A model generated the notes under the pieces. The model saw nothing but the letters and a program-made list of their open reading frames with translations, ran no database searches and was not told where the DNA came from. 64,000 bases of DNA from Antedon bifida (taxonomy: Eukaryota; Echinodermata; Crinoidea; Comatulida; Antedonidae): assembly GCA_963402885.1 (NCBI GenBank), contig OY727103.1, positions 9,202,085 through 9,266,084 on the forward strand, in the 5' to 3' direction. The position numbers and the translations under genes are program-made. Positions 1 through 15,100 of this stretch are shown here, piece after piece. Within the stretch, counting starts at the first letter, position 1; every line of letters starts with the position of its first letter.

Positions 1-102
1 TTCCTTTGGATTACATGCATCGCATACCACACGTAGCTTGTAACCACTACCTTCGTATATGTTGCATACAGTTTTTAGTTGGTCCCTCAAGTAACTTAGT
101 AC
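1..102 (-). CDS. ANK-ROCO exon: end of COR domain, continues beyond window
   Basis: The acceptor is ..TGTTCAG|GTACTAAG at 102/103, phase 0. Translation begins VLSYLRDQLKTV and runs through YKLRVVCDACNP, matching the hydrophobic strand and Cys-rich ending typical of COR domains. The exon is cut by the window edge. Confidence 0.75.
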
Positions 103-3100
103 CTGAACACATAGAAGTGGTGTAGAATATTACATTTAATTTACATTTACATTACATTTTGTTTAGAAGTTTTAATATCATGCATAATAATGATTACCTC
201 CATGCAAACACTCGGTTTCAGTTGTCGTTTCTTTGGTTTGGCGCCACCAACTTTTGTGTTGTAACTCTGTTCTGTCCTACGATATATTTGAAGCTAATAA
301 GTAATACAAAAAAGTAAATGTTTGTTGATGAATCCTTTCATTCTTTATTAAAGATGTGTAAACATCATTTGATAATTTGGTATGTTAAGTTGGTAGGTAT
401 AGGTGCGTAGTGCAATATGCATTATGCCATGATATACCATAAGTAATATATAATATAGATTCTAATTGAGCTAGTATTTATGTATATGCTACAACAATGT
501 TAATATATTCAACTATTATTGTTTTACCTTAATTGCGTGTGGTTTTTCATTATCACGCTTAATGTCTACGGCACCTAAACTGATTTTGTGATCTTTAAAT
601 TCAAAATCACTACGATTCCGGAACACATGTGAATCATCACTATCTGTTCCCGTCATTAATTCAAGAAATGCAACAACTAAAGTGTGATACACAGCCTCAG
701 GAAGAAAGTCTGTTGGAGTCAGATAAATTGATACCATCTGTGTGTCATCTTTTGTCACTTCTAGACTAGTATTTGTATAAACTTTCATCCGACATGGAAC
801 CAAGAATTCACGGTTACCTTCTTGTACCTGTTATTATAAACATTGGTGATTACACAATAATGATGAGAGAGAATAATATCTTATAATTATCAATTGATGC
901 ACATAATACTTACACTCTTCTTCTCATAGAGCAACCGAAACACCCTCATCACTTCAATAAAAATGTCGAAGTGATCTCGGTTTTGAGTTGTCCATAAATA
1001 ACGTAGTAACTTTTCCTCAAGAATACCTTCTTTGTCAAGTCTTTTCCATAGTGTCTTCATTTCCTCCTATGCACAAATAAGTAAGGAAGTAAGTATACAC
1101 AATAATTACTACAAATCATTTCACAATTTAAGACTCCAGTTGTCAACACAATATAATTTACACTTTATCTATTTTGTTTTCTCATTCTAATACTATGATA
1201 ATTATTATGATTTGTCTACTTACATCTTCAATATGTGGTGGAAATACTGTGATCACAGTTGTCAACATCTGGATCATCGTGTGGAGATTAGTTATTACTG
1301 TGTTCTTTAATTTCTCGTCTTTATTGGAATACATAATCTTTCCAATGTCATTCATATACCTTATGGCAACGATGATCGCTTCTTCGGCAATTCCACATTC
1401 ATTGCAAATTCGAGAAGCCTAATAAAAATGTACATTTTAGTAAAACGATTTTTTTACCAATATATTGAAGAATAAGTAAATATAAACATTGTGATAACAA
1501 ACTACAATTGTATTCATTATAAATGTAATTAGGTCTACACTTCTAATTACTACAATGCATAGTGTGCTATTAAATGTTATAATGCAAATAGGGGAAAAAT
1601 AAAAAAAAATTAAACAATTAGTGATATTATAATAATAACCACAAGGCTTATTTAACATTAGATTAGATTATATTTATTTAAACATTAGTTAGTTAATTAG
1701 TTTATAGTTTTTGATACGGCTCATATTGTATCAATTTCTGTATTTGAATGTATAATGATTCGTTGATATTTGGTTGTCACGTGTAAGTTGGTTAAGGTAA
1801 CAGCATTGTGTTTTGATGTATTATTTGTATATTTTTAGTTTTTTTCGCAAAAACAATGGATAGTTTATTGTGTTAATAGGATGGCGTAAATGTTTTACTT
1901 TAATACAATTATTGTCTGGTATATTAAAGCTCGGGAGCTAACGAAGTACAATGAAGAAATAACTACAAGGTAGACTAAAGAAGTAGACGTAATGTAGGTT
2001 GTGAAATAAGAAATACTATGATAAATACTTATGCTGCACTGTGAAGTGGACAAGAATAGTGAAATTATTGTGGATTGTCTGCGGAAATTATAGTTATGCA
2101 ACAAAAGTATAAGATTATTATGTCTAAGACAACAATATCCAAAGAGATTGAAAACTACCGTGATCGACATCGGCAATGAGCTTAATTTTTAGTTAAGATC
2201 AGTGATACGTGAAGAAGGTTTCACCGATGAATGCACATAAATCCTTGTGATCAACGCCTGGTAAATAAAGGTAATGCGACGAAATTGGGCATAAACTATC
2301 GGAAAATATATTGATTAAAATTAATACGTATAGTGTATATTTTTTTTCAAATTTAGACACAGCACAAATAAGTTAAGCTTCCCCAGTTTATTCAGAGTAT
2401 ACATATTTAACAATACATAATATTTATTTCTACTGACACTGTACAAGCAATGTTAAATACTACTAAAGCTTAATAATAAACTACATTTTGGCCTCTTGGG
2501 GGCTACCACTCATATGACATCGCTGTATTAAAGGTCCAGTGTGTGGTCACAGGAGCCAGTAAATCAAATGGTTGTTATTAAGTATTTATCGGTAAAGATG
2601 TAAGTGAAGTAAATTGTGGAATTTAAAGGAAAAATAATTCCCCAGAATTATACCAGCCAAATGAGCAAATAAAATGAGTAACATATGAGTTGCGCCTGTG
2701 TTGAAGTTAGGTGTTGGATGATGCCGGAGGATGGCTGGGTGGATAGATTGAAAAGTTTGTACAACTATTGAACGGCTAATTTAACAATGAAGTGTGCTAG
2801 TATGCATCTTAGTAAACAACTAAAAACACCCAGAACTGGTTGCCAATTAGAAATTAGTCTATCCTACATTTTTGTGGTTCCACTATTAGATATACCCGTT
2901 GGTATACAAATAAAGTGTCAATAATAACTGTGGTTGGAACTTTGATAAAGTGTCTCCCTTGACTAACATTCACTCTTTAATTACCATTTAGAAACAATAT
3001 ACCATTCATCCTAACACTTCTATTACTCTGAAATCTACCCACATTTATATACCATATCCTTAGTTAAAATTAAGTACTTGTGCTGTGTATAAACTATAAT

Positions 3101-6100
3101 TTATTACTTTAAATTTCCTTTAAAACAATCGAATTAAAAATTAATACATGCAGACGAAAATAGACATATTTAGCTATTAATTTGATACGTGGTACAATAT
3201 CATTAATGCGGTAGAGATTTTCTTTCAAATGTGATACAATTAAGGAGTGTATTTGGCAAAGTCTATAAAATAAGTAAAACAATCACATTATTCAAAATTA
3301 GGTTTTTTTAAATAAATAATAAGAACCGAGAAAAACAGTTATACTATCATACTAAAACACTACACTGTTTTTTCTACAGTGTCTTTTAGAAGAATTGCGA
3401 ATCTCTCAAATACTTGTGTTTTTAGTTAGCCGTTACAAAATGATACACTATCATCTAACAAACTCTTGGTATCGTGACGTGGTCTTCGAGTCCGACTATT
3501 CTTGAACGAACACGTGATTTGAATAAGAATGAACTCACCAAGAGGGAAATGGTAGATCAAAAGAAACCTGACATTCAATTATAATCCTTTTCCTTGGTTA
3601 TTGTTGTTTATTTTATTGTTGTTATTTTATTGTTGTTAAAGTAAAGCTCAGGTTAGATGCATCTAACTAAGCTCAAATATTTTGTGCACACAATAAATGC
3701 TATCACACATACGTAGAAATGGTATAGAAATAGATATTGCTATTATACCATGAAAGCACAATCAAGATTTACCTCATTAAATGAAATGCACAGTCTTGTT
3801 TTTCCAATTGCTTGCAATCTTTCCTGTAAATCAAGCCACTTTAGAGGAATGACCTTCGTCCCTATTACATCCATGTATCTAACAACGTTTCTCTTAAGTT
3901 TCTCAATACCTTCGTGTGATTTCACCGTGTTGTTGACCATGTACATTTCACGATCTACATGTTCGGCATATTTCATTCTTTCCATTGTAGCAAAAATGGT
4001 CTTATACATATTCTGGACCTTCAAATAATAACAGTACATGCATTAATACTACAGTCTATGTTTCTAAAAATTAATACGTTTTGACTGTAATATATTGTAG
4101 TTTGTGTTTAATGTTGCAAACTATGCTTCCTGACAAAGTCTGTCAAATTTATAAGATTCAATGTTTAATGTTGTTTCAGTGGAATACTATTTTTAATTAG
4201 GAAATCGTATGTACATGTACAATATATGCCTAGCGGTCCAGATGATACGAAGCTATCTAATATTACGTGATATGTCACTATGCCTACAACCACGGTTGTG
4301 TCAATACTAAAATAAACTCTACATTTATCTTAATGCAACCGTTTGGTTGTGGTGCGCGAATACAGTATATACGGTTACGGGGTATCGTGATTCATTTTAA
4401 ATAAGCATCTACTGGTTCATTACTACGATTGAAGTGAAACACTTTGTAAGAAAGAGATATTTGCGGACACACACTATTCAAGCTATAAGGAAACATTGTT
4501 GGCTTAACTTGAATTTGTATAAATTTGATGAGTCTAAGAACATGTTGATAAGTGATAAGTGCAAATTCGGCAAATAAAAATGAGAATAGTGTCAGTCGAT
4601 ATATATCTACATCTATTTTGAAACTAGAGAGGGCGTAATTTCAACCTCTTCAATTTGGTCGCCACGAGGTTCAGACCTCCAATTTTTTAAAGAAAGACAT
4701 TCAATCTACTCTCCCGCCTACACCCTCTTACACAGTTTATATTATATAGGGCTATTTTTTCTCGGATGTGATGTTGATTTCAATGTATATGTGATGTATG
4801 TGTATTATTGTATCTTAGTGTCAAAAAACTGTTGACATTTCATTTTGGTGCATAGCCTGCAACACAAAACATTTATTGAAACACCTATAATTTTCTTATT
4901 GTTATCATTATACACGTTGTTGTTTGTTGAAGCACTAATCCCGGCACTAATCAGTACTTAATTACACTCTTTTTTCCTGATATTAATATTTCTATTTGTG
5001 TGATAAATGTGTGCTGATTATTTCCGTTTTCTTGAGAAACCGTTACCCAAACGCATAACAGTATATATTGATGATTTCTAAGAACTCATAAATGTATACA
5101 ACATTTGTCATTCTCCAGAAAAAAAACCCCAGGAATATTATTTTTGATAATAGTGTAATATTTATTCTATTATACATCGTATCTGTGTATCTTGTAATAC
5201 TCAACGTTATGACCATTGCTCTTCATATTATATTAATTATGTTTTTACATACTGCTACTTCAGTAAAACACTGCTATAAACTAATAGACCGAAATAATAA
5301 ATATATATTCATAAATCTTCATATTTCATTATTTTATTGTGGCTATTACCTCTTTCAGCTTTTCTGATTTTGTCCCTGGCAATTTGTCTATATGAGTAGC
5401 AACCAAACTGATGGGAGGCGATTTTATCACTTTGCCATCAATTGAAATGGTGTTTCCTGAAGCATGTTGTACCACAGTATGTTCATATACTGACCTTACC
5501 CAGAACAGAATGATGTCCAAATTAGTCATTCCTAACGGACCCTAAATTGAAATGTAAAATAGATTTTAAAAGGATATAATTATACTGTATTATTTTATAA
5601 AGTCAACGTAAATTATATAAACAATATTCTAATATTAGATTTTGATAAAATGAGCATAATATAACGTACAGTACTTTGTGAACCTACCAATGCTGGGTTT
5701 CGTCCTTTAGCTAGTTCGTCTAATTTATCCAACGCACTAAACGCAACGCAGTACGATGCTGTATTTGTGAGGAAAAACTGAAAACAAAACACATTGTAAT
5801 TGATGTATATAACACTTTTTGGAACATTATTTTGGCGGCTGGAGCATTCTCTACCTGTATGGAGGGCAACTTGTGGTTAATACTACTAACGCTATACACA
5901 TGTAGGTTGTTTTAAATTCACTTTTAATTTGACATTTTCACTAAAACAAAATCTTTTTTATGGTATGTGCATGGTGGTCTATGAACTATTTGGCACCTAT
6001 GGACGGTCCGATTATGATTACAATTAAATGAAAAATGCTCCAATCGCCAAAATAATAATTAGAATATACCTCAAATGTATTAATGATGAATATATGAATA

Positions 6101-9100
6101 GTTGATTGGTAAATGTTATCTTATGTAATGTTAAAATGATATATATATTCGTTTCCTTGCAGTGCAAAAAACGCAAGTACGTTGTGAAAGATAGGGACAG
6201 CGAGATTTACGTAACGCAATACTTATATAACAGCATTGTTAAATAGTTAATAAGATGTCATAAAATGTACATGTGTTTGTCATTAAGCTTGTGTTTGCAC
6301 ACGATATAATATAATAATGAAGAATTATTCATACTGAAACTATAAGGGGATGGTTACGTTACCGCAGAAAATGTTAATATAGATAGCCAACACCGCACAT
6401 AATTTTTCAATTGAATACGTTTGTATGGAATATACAATTACGTTAACGGTAATATTGATATTACGCCTGCCTATTAAGTTTAGGGATAATGTCAAATGCA
6501 ATGTACATCCTATTTACATACTTTAATAATACTACTTTTATTAATAATTAACATATTGATAAGCATACCCTATGCGTTATATAGTAGTCCAATTGACCAG
6601 CGTAGTCCCATATGCTAGTTATTTCATTTGGAATACTCTCTGAATCATCACTTCCTATTTTACTTCTTATAAAATCTTCGAATTTGTTCCAGAGGCTCCG
6701 GTTTTCATTGCTATCTATTGCAGGATAAACAAAAACACATGTAAATAAAAAGAATTTGATCACTGTCCAGTTTTTCAGGAATGCTTGTTTTCTTTAAATG
6801 TTAATTAGATATACATTTTTTGTGCGGGGGGGGGGGGGGAATCAAATTTGTGATGTGATGTGATGTGATGTTTCGAGAAGCATTACCCATCAGTGTGAAT
6901 CTATTTTACCCTCTTTATATTATGTCAAGTTTTTTTTTAATACTCTCTTATGATTTACTATTGCCAGTACTTTTCATTTGTATTTTTTTTTAATGTCATG
7001 TTTTTTAATTTTAATGTCACGTTTTTTTAATGTCATGATTTTAAATTTATATTAATCATGTGATTTTTTTTATCTTTTGGTGATCCTAAATAAAACTTTT
7101 AAAGTTCACCATTTTTATACTATCGTCTAGGTTTTATTCCTTAATTATCCTATCATTAATCTACAGTTTCGTTTATCATAATTGATAAATGAAAGGTGAA
7201 TACATTCAAATGTTAACACGCTTCCATTAGTACATACCCTGTTTTAACTCTTTGTCAACTTTTTTTGCTAATGCATTTTCACGCATTTTCTTGGTTAGCT
7301 CAGAATCTGTACAAATAAACCAATTGGTAAAAAATGAAGATCGTATGCAAAGATGTTGTTTAAAGTTTATCAGAAAGACGGAGTTAATGTTAACATGTAT
7401 CATGCCTATTACTACGTGATGTCAGTCATTTAAGCATTCACACAACGCGGTGTCTATTTCTGACACAGAGTTTATCAATGTTAAAGAAGTATAACTAAGG
7501 ATGATAAAGGAAGCAACACAAACATTTACAGTTCGGTTAATCACATTATCTTTACCGTTTTCCTCTTTAATCTTCTTCCATTTACTCTCTCCAGTTGCTT
7601 TAAACACGGTAGCTGTAACTATACCATCCGTCGATGGTTCTTCGGGGTTGAATCTATTGTAAACATGTACGTTGAAGTTGAAATACTTTTAATCCATTAC
7701 ATTCAACATGCAAGTTTGACGAGGTGAAATTATCAAACTAGTTGATACAAATCAATTTTAAAAAGCTAAAGAGGGAACCATTAGTCAACATAATATACGT
7801 ATACATTTACGTTGAAATAATTGATTAATCATATTAGCTTATGTTAACACATATTTGTATCAATTGTATTTGTTTTACCTCTCTCTAAGCATGGACTTTA
7901 CGCAGCTTGTCTTACCAGCACCTTCCTTCCCAAGAAACATACATCTTGAATTCACAACTGCAATTTTACCATCTTTCAATTCATCTTTATATATCTTAAT
8001 AGCCTCTTTACCCATGGCAAATATTTCTGGAGGAACTAGCAGTTCTGATTATAAATAATTAAAAATACGCATAACATACATGTATCATTTCGGTTTTCGC
8101 ATTCATGGTTGTATGTAAAATGTAATGTACGAATAACATTTGTTTTTAAAATTCAAATGTGTATTGCTAACATATCGAGAACATTTCGCTTTATAGTTTA
8201 ATTAACTTTAATTTAGTTTACTTGGTTAAAAATGGCATGTTTCACAAAAAGTTACGAACGCACACGCGTTTAAAAATTTGAAATGCAAACAATCTATTTC
8301 TAATCATATTTCTACGCGTTTCATGTCATTTTAGGCATGTTTAAAATTCCCACGTGCGCCCAAATCGCGTGATTTATGTTTTTCCAGCCTTTTCTAGTAA
8401 TTTTACCAACTTAAAAAAAAAAAAAAAAATTCGACTTAAAATCACGTCATACGAGCACGTCGAATTGGACAATTTCGCGCGTTTTTGATGAAAACGTTCA
8501 AAAATTTGTCAAAATTATGCCTTTTTTCAAATAGTCATAGATTCTAAACTAATTACATATTCTGGAAGTTGATAAGTTGTAGATATCGAATAATGAATCA
8601 ATATGGCGAACAGGACATTGTGACGTCGTCGTATGGCCACTCGAATATAAAAATAATATAGAATTTGTGTCTCTTTCGTCATAGCTCATCACATTTAATA
8701 GAGCGCATCTCCACTTATCCGTATTCCATTTCCACCCCATATTTTTATATAATGTAGGTCAATCAATTATCTTTCTAGTAGAGTAGAAATAAGGTTTCAC
8801 CTCAAAAAAATTGCAACAAAAGGTTTTTCAACGGATTTTGGTAGTATTGAGTGTACTAAATAACAGAAAAAAAGTCTCAAGAATTTCGACCACCGGAAAG
8901 TGTTTTTTTTTCAAGATGGCCGCCAAAATAGATAAAAAGTTAAAATGTCCATACCTCCTAAACTACTTGGTCTATTGATATGATTTTGGTACCAACATAC
9001 TCAGAACATACATATTTATATTCGCTATAATAGAACATTTTGGCCAAAAATGACCGGAAATACCATTTCTGACAATTTGACCTTTGACCTTGATATGTTG

Positions 9101-12100
9101 TATCTTGGTAACAACTGACCGTAGGGAAACAAATGATGGCTCAAATTGTTCAGAATGTACATATTTACATTTATTGTAATGAGACATTTTGTCAAAAAAT
9201 GGTTGGAAGTAAAGGTTATTGACCTTTAACTTTATCTGTGTATAATTTCCATATCTCGGCAACTATGTGTGGTAGAGATTTAAAATTGGGCTCTAAATAC
9301 TGAGAATATACTTATTTATATTTACTCTAATGAAACAGTTTGACAAAAAATGACCAGAAACGACATGTTTGACCATTGACCTTGATATGCTATATTTCGA
9401 TAATGACTGACTGAGATACACCTTTTATGGCTCAATTTGTTCAGAATATAATTATTTTTTATTTCGTATAATGGTCTAATCTACTTATGAAATAGAGAGC
9501 TTTCCTGGGAATCAAATAACTGTAATATTTATAAAGACCTTCAGAATATGAGTTCAAGTTCAAATTGTTCAGAACATACTGTATACAATCTTAATAATAA
9601 TAGTAAATAAAAAACCGAAAAGTAAACAAAAACAAATATAATAATAACTTTTAAATTTCTAATTATGGTATAGCAGCAATTGATTAGATATTGTGCATGT
9701 ATTTAGTATGGCATCTTAAACAACTGTTCCAACTTCGTCTTCATCATCGTCATCAATCTCTCTATCTACGTTGTTCCATTCTTCTAGTTGACACACTCCC
9801 CAAACTGAAGTACATGCCAATCCATAGCTTCTACAACTGCAACATACATCCAGTAGTTACAATGGATGATTTTATATCCTAAAACAGATTTCAATCTGGT
9901 TACATTAATCACTCTAGTAGGCCCATCTTTTCCTTTGTCTAATCTGAAGTACATTTCTCGGTTTGTTGTATTTACATGATACAGTAAAAGTACCAGTAAG
10001 TCCGTGTCTTCTCCAATCAAAGTTACTGTATTATGTTCAGAGACTTCAACTGTTGCCAGAGCAATGTCAACATCGTTTTTTTTGTTTTTTTTTAAACCAT
10101 ATTTAATGAGGGTGATCCATCCAGCTATTGCTGATCATTAGGGACCCTCAGAGGTTCACAAGACAAACATATACACAAGATGCTCTACGTAAACAAAGTC
10201 TTATTACAAGTCTTTGGGAGTGGAGTAATTTGGTCCTTAGAAAAAATCCTGACATGTGACGGGACTTGAACTCAGGACCCTTGGAGTGGTAGCCAAGCAT
10301 CATAACCATCAAGCCACAACTCCACTCTTTTTTCTATAGCTCATATGAAAGCATGTTGATAAATTTGTGTTTGTTCTCATGCCTTGACAGGAATTCTTCT
10401 TTCTTTCCATCAAATTCAGTTAGGACAAATCTCTCTAGACGATGTAATGAAATATGAAGTCCGTTTCCACCCTCACTCTTCAAAGCCTAAAGACATCTTT
10501 AGGAAGGCAAATAAATCAATAAATTGATAGAAAGTAACCTAGAATATGACACTGATGTGTGCCGATAGTTTCACTCAACCGCATCAGAAACTTCAAACTA
10601 TCGAGGAGTTTGGATTAAAGGCCATGTCTATTCGTTTTGGAGCCAAGTCACTGGATTTCCCAAATAGCTACAGATGCAAGCTGTTTAATAAGAAAGTTGC
10701 TGAGGGTAAATAATTTATCAAACCTCAACAACTACTACCACCAACCTCATCTGCTACAAAATGTCACAGTCTTAGAGTATACTATCAAATCATGCAATGG
10801 ATAAAGAAAGATAATACCATGGATGCTACTAAGTCGGGGAAGTTTTTAATAAAACATTTGTGCCAATAATGACGATTGAAACTGCTGCTTCAGAAGAACT
10901 TTTGAAAATCATCCATTGTAACTGTACTACTGGATGTAAAACTGTATGTTGCAGTTGTAGATGCTATGGATTGGCATGTACTTCAGTTTGGGGAGTGTGT
11001 CAACTAGAAGAATGGAACAACGTAGATAGAGAGATTGATGACGATGATGAAGACGAAGTTAAAAAAGTTGTTTAGGAAGCCGTACTAAATACATGCACAA
11101 TATCCAATCAACTGCTGCTATACCGTAATTAGAAATTAAAAATTATTATTATATTTGTTTTTGTTTACTTTTTGGGTTTTTTATTCACTATTATTATTAA
11201 GAATGTATACAGTATGTTCTGAACAATTTGAACTTGAACTCATATTCTAAAAGTCTTTATAAATATTACAGTTACCCAGGAAAGCTCTTAATTCCATGGG
11301 TAGATTAGACCATTATACGAAATAAAAATAATTATATTCTGAACAAATTGAGCCATAAATAGTATGTCTTAGTCAGTCATTATCGAAATATAGCATATCA
11401 AGGTCAATCATCAAAAAATGTCGTTTCTGGTCATTTTTTGTCAAACTGTTTCATTAGAGTAAATATAAATAAGCATATGCTCAGTATTTAGAGCCCAATT
11501 TTAAATCTCTACCACACATAGTTGCCGAGATATGGACATTCTACATAGATAAAGGTTAAAGGTCAATAACCTTTACTTCTAACCATTTTTTGACAAAATG
11601 TCTCATTACAATAAATGTAAATATGTACATTCTGAACAATTTGAGTCACAATTTGTTTCCCTACGGTCAGTTGTTACCAAGATACAACATATCAAGGTCA
11701 AAGGTCAAACATGCAAGAAATAGCATTTCCGGTCATTTTTGGCCAAAATGTTCTATTAGGGCAAATATAAATATGTATGTTCTGAGTATTTTGGTACCAA
11801 AATCATATCAATAGACCAAGTAGTTTAGGAGGTATTGACATTTTAACGTTTTATCTATTTTGGCGGCCATCTTGAAAAAAAACCACTTTCCGGTGGTCAA
11901 AATTCTTGAGACTTTTTTTCTGTTATTTAGTACACCCAATACTACCAAAATTTGTTGAAAAACCTTTTGTTGCAATTTTTTTGAGGTTGGCCCCTTTTTT
12001 TCATTAGTTCTACTCTACTATTCGCATCTTTTACCATTTTAATAATTGTGATGACGTCAGCATGTGCAAAAGCGGAAATAACTCTGGTCATTTATTTTCA

Positions 12101-15100
12101 ACATTCCAATACATTGCAATATGTTATAGCTCCTCAGAATGAAAAGTGATACTCATGATCAAAAGTTTTTCTGGAAGCAGTTGAATTGTAGATACGAATT
12201 CATGTACAAATTATGCGCATCGGATAGTGTGACGTCATCATATGCCCAGTTGAATTATAAAAGTTGTATTTTCATATTTTGCGTCATAGTTCATGACATT
12301 TAAAAGTGCGCGCTTCCATATTCTACGTATCCAAATTTCTTCAACACGTTGATATGCTTTTTTGCTCAGATAATTTCCTTCCAAAGTTGCTATCTACGTG
12401 TTTCATTTTGATGACGCAATCATGTTGAAAATTTCATCTATGCTACACTGTATATAACATAGTGTATTTTGTAAATAATGCTATAATACCGTAATGATTT
12501 AGGTACAATTCAGCACTGTAAACATATAACATAATTCATGTAATAGGATAGCATAATATTTGTCGACGTTTATATTGTTTAACGTATGTGGATGTTGCGT
12601 GTCCGCGAATAACCCGAACTCGTCAAAGTGACGAGTTCTAATCTAGTTTTAATATAATATTTTTAACTTACTGTCAAAATACTCTAAAATCATCATTTGT
12701 TTTGTTTGTTCTATCTGCGTATTTTCTTCTAAAATAGATACTGCTGTATTTCCTTCCTATAAACATACAAGTAAATTAAATATGTAGGTCATTCGCGTAC
12801 GAAAACAATTTCAGCCCACTTTATTAATCATACACGTCAAATGTGGTATTTGCGCGATTCTGGTTATGGAGTGATTCCCATGATGATGTAGCCATCTGGG
12901 AAGCTATTTTTAGTATAGCCATATAGTATGTGCGTTCGAATGTTTTCAAATTGTTTGATAATGATCGAATTGGTAAGTTTACTTACATTTGTTTCTAAAT
13001 AAGATGGAATTATAAACATTTGAGGCCAGTGTATTATGAAAGGATTATTAAACGTAAAACACATCAGTACCATATTATTGGAATCTATTCAAAAATTAGT
13101 ATTGTGTTAAGGAGATGTTGAGTGTTATGCAAGATGAAATAATATGAGATAGTTAGGTTATAATTTACCTCCGCCAAGGAGGTATATGTAATCGATCGCG
13201 TGTGACCAGTGGCTGTGTAGTAGCGGAGTACACCGGGTAACCCCCTATTCGTATAGAAAGACACACTACTTTCTTTAAGGTGCACATGAGCTAAATGTGT
13301 ACACTGGACCTACGGTTTATAGTCTTTATTCGAAAAGACTCGTTCTACCACCAGAGTGAGCCTCGAACCCTTTCCGACGTTATGGCTACGGTTCCACTGT
13401 ATTAACCGCTCGGTCACTCACTCACTCACTCTATTGGGGTGGGGTTATAATAAAGGTGTACGTGTATCATTAATCAGATTGCTTATCTGAGAGGGAATTT
13501 ATTCAGAGCACGGCGTTTATTCAATAAATTAGGCCCTAGAGATATGTATCTTACAGTGGGGTGTTTCCATCCTATAATTAATTCATAATTATGATGTTTA
13601 GGCTATACATACATGTTATTGCAGCAAATAATTGTAGTTAAGTATAATAATAAACAAACAAATTAAAATAAAGGGTTCGCTGGTGTATAATTATGCTATG
13701 AACGTAGGCTCAATCTATAATAGAACTAAGCCAAAATGTGTCTCCTCTCAAACTGCAAGTCCTATACTAGCGCCGTTCGAGATGGGGCACCTTTTAATTC
13801 TCCTCTATCCATTAGTTTATATTATAACTAAAAATGTGTACGAAAATGTGTTTTAGGCAAATTTCTTTGCAACTGCCGAATGCCAATTCTCGGCCATTTT
13901 CCTTCGTCAAAATTAGATCACTCGGGTCAGTAGAAATATCGAGGCAGCACTCATGTGATGTGATCAGCGCAGCTGCAGTTATAGTATAGCTATAGTAGGC
14001 CTATAGCTAGTTATAGTAGGCGTACAAAACTATATTCTATATTCTTTCTTTCTACCTCATGCACATCGCTCCTGCCAAACTTAATTGAGCACCCCTTTAC
14101 CATTTTTCCACACACCAAATGCAGTGTTAACACTAGGCTAGGTTATGTTTCTTACTAATTACTATTCCAAAGCTGCTATAAGTCTCAGTATTAAATAGCT
14201 GAATGCGGGATGAATGTCCTGGATTACGTGAACACTTTCAAGATCACTTTAATCCAGACCAATCTAGCCTTAAAATCCCAGATGAAATTAGCACACCTCC
14301 AGAATATATTATCAACCTGAGACAACCAGAATTTGAGATAGACAATGAACCTCCGTCCAAGAAAGAAATTATTGATGCAATCGGACATCTAAAAGGTCGC
14401 AAAGCTACCCTAGATGTCGCTTCTGAAATGTTGCAAGTCGCCACAGAGAACCCAGTATTCGTCGACCATGTACATAGACTGTTTGAGGAAATTTGGAGAA
14501 CGAAAGAAGTACCAAGTGATTGGGGACTGTCCAAATTAACAACCATTTGGAAAAAAAAAGGCAGTCCACTTGATCCATCAATGTATAGAGGAATATCGAT
14601 TGGGTCTACATTTTCAAAGATACTTATGGTTATCATTCTTTCACGTTTTTCCATCTTTTATGAAAGTCAACTTCTACGCACACAGTTTGGATTCAGGTCC
14701 AACAGAGGGTGCAATGATGCTATATATGTAATCAAGCAGATCCAGGAAATTGCGTATCGCTCAAATCGCAAACTCTATACATGCTTCATTGATTTAACAG
14801 CAGCATTCGACCATGTGAATCGTAATCTTCTTTTCCTAAGCGTTCGTAATAGGTTTCACTTAAACCAGTCTACTACTATGATTGACATTATACAATCACT
14901 GTACAGCTCAACGAAAGCATACCTTGCTGACGACGATCCGAGTGATGATAAGTTCGAAACATCTTCTGGGGTGCGACAGGGTGGTATTGAGAGTACCAGC
15001 ATGTTTAACCAATATTTTGATTACGTTATTAGAGTGTTCAAACAACGCTGTAAAGATGCTAGTTTGGATGGCCTAATGATACAATACCTAATTCCTATTG

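Noticed and set aside
1174..1422. Hydrophobic plus-strand frame resembling a membrane protein
   Set aside because: It is the complement of the COR exon 1,224-1,418; the minus-strand reading fits the ROCO family.
3750..4028. Plus-strand open frame
   Set aside because: Shadow of the Roc-COR exon on the minus strand, which has splice sites and a family match.
6825..6870. Poly-G run and (tgatg)n repeat in an intron
   Set aside because: Simple low-complexity sequence with no link to a feature.
14244..14654. 136-codon minus-strand frame
   Set aside because: Antisense shadow of the LINE reverse transcriptase.
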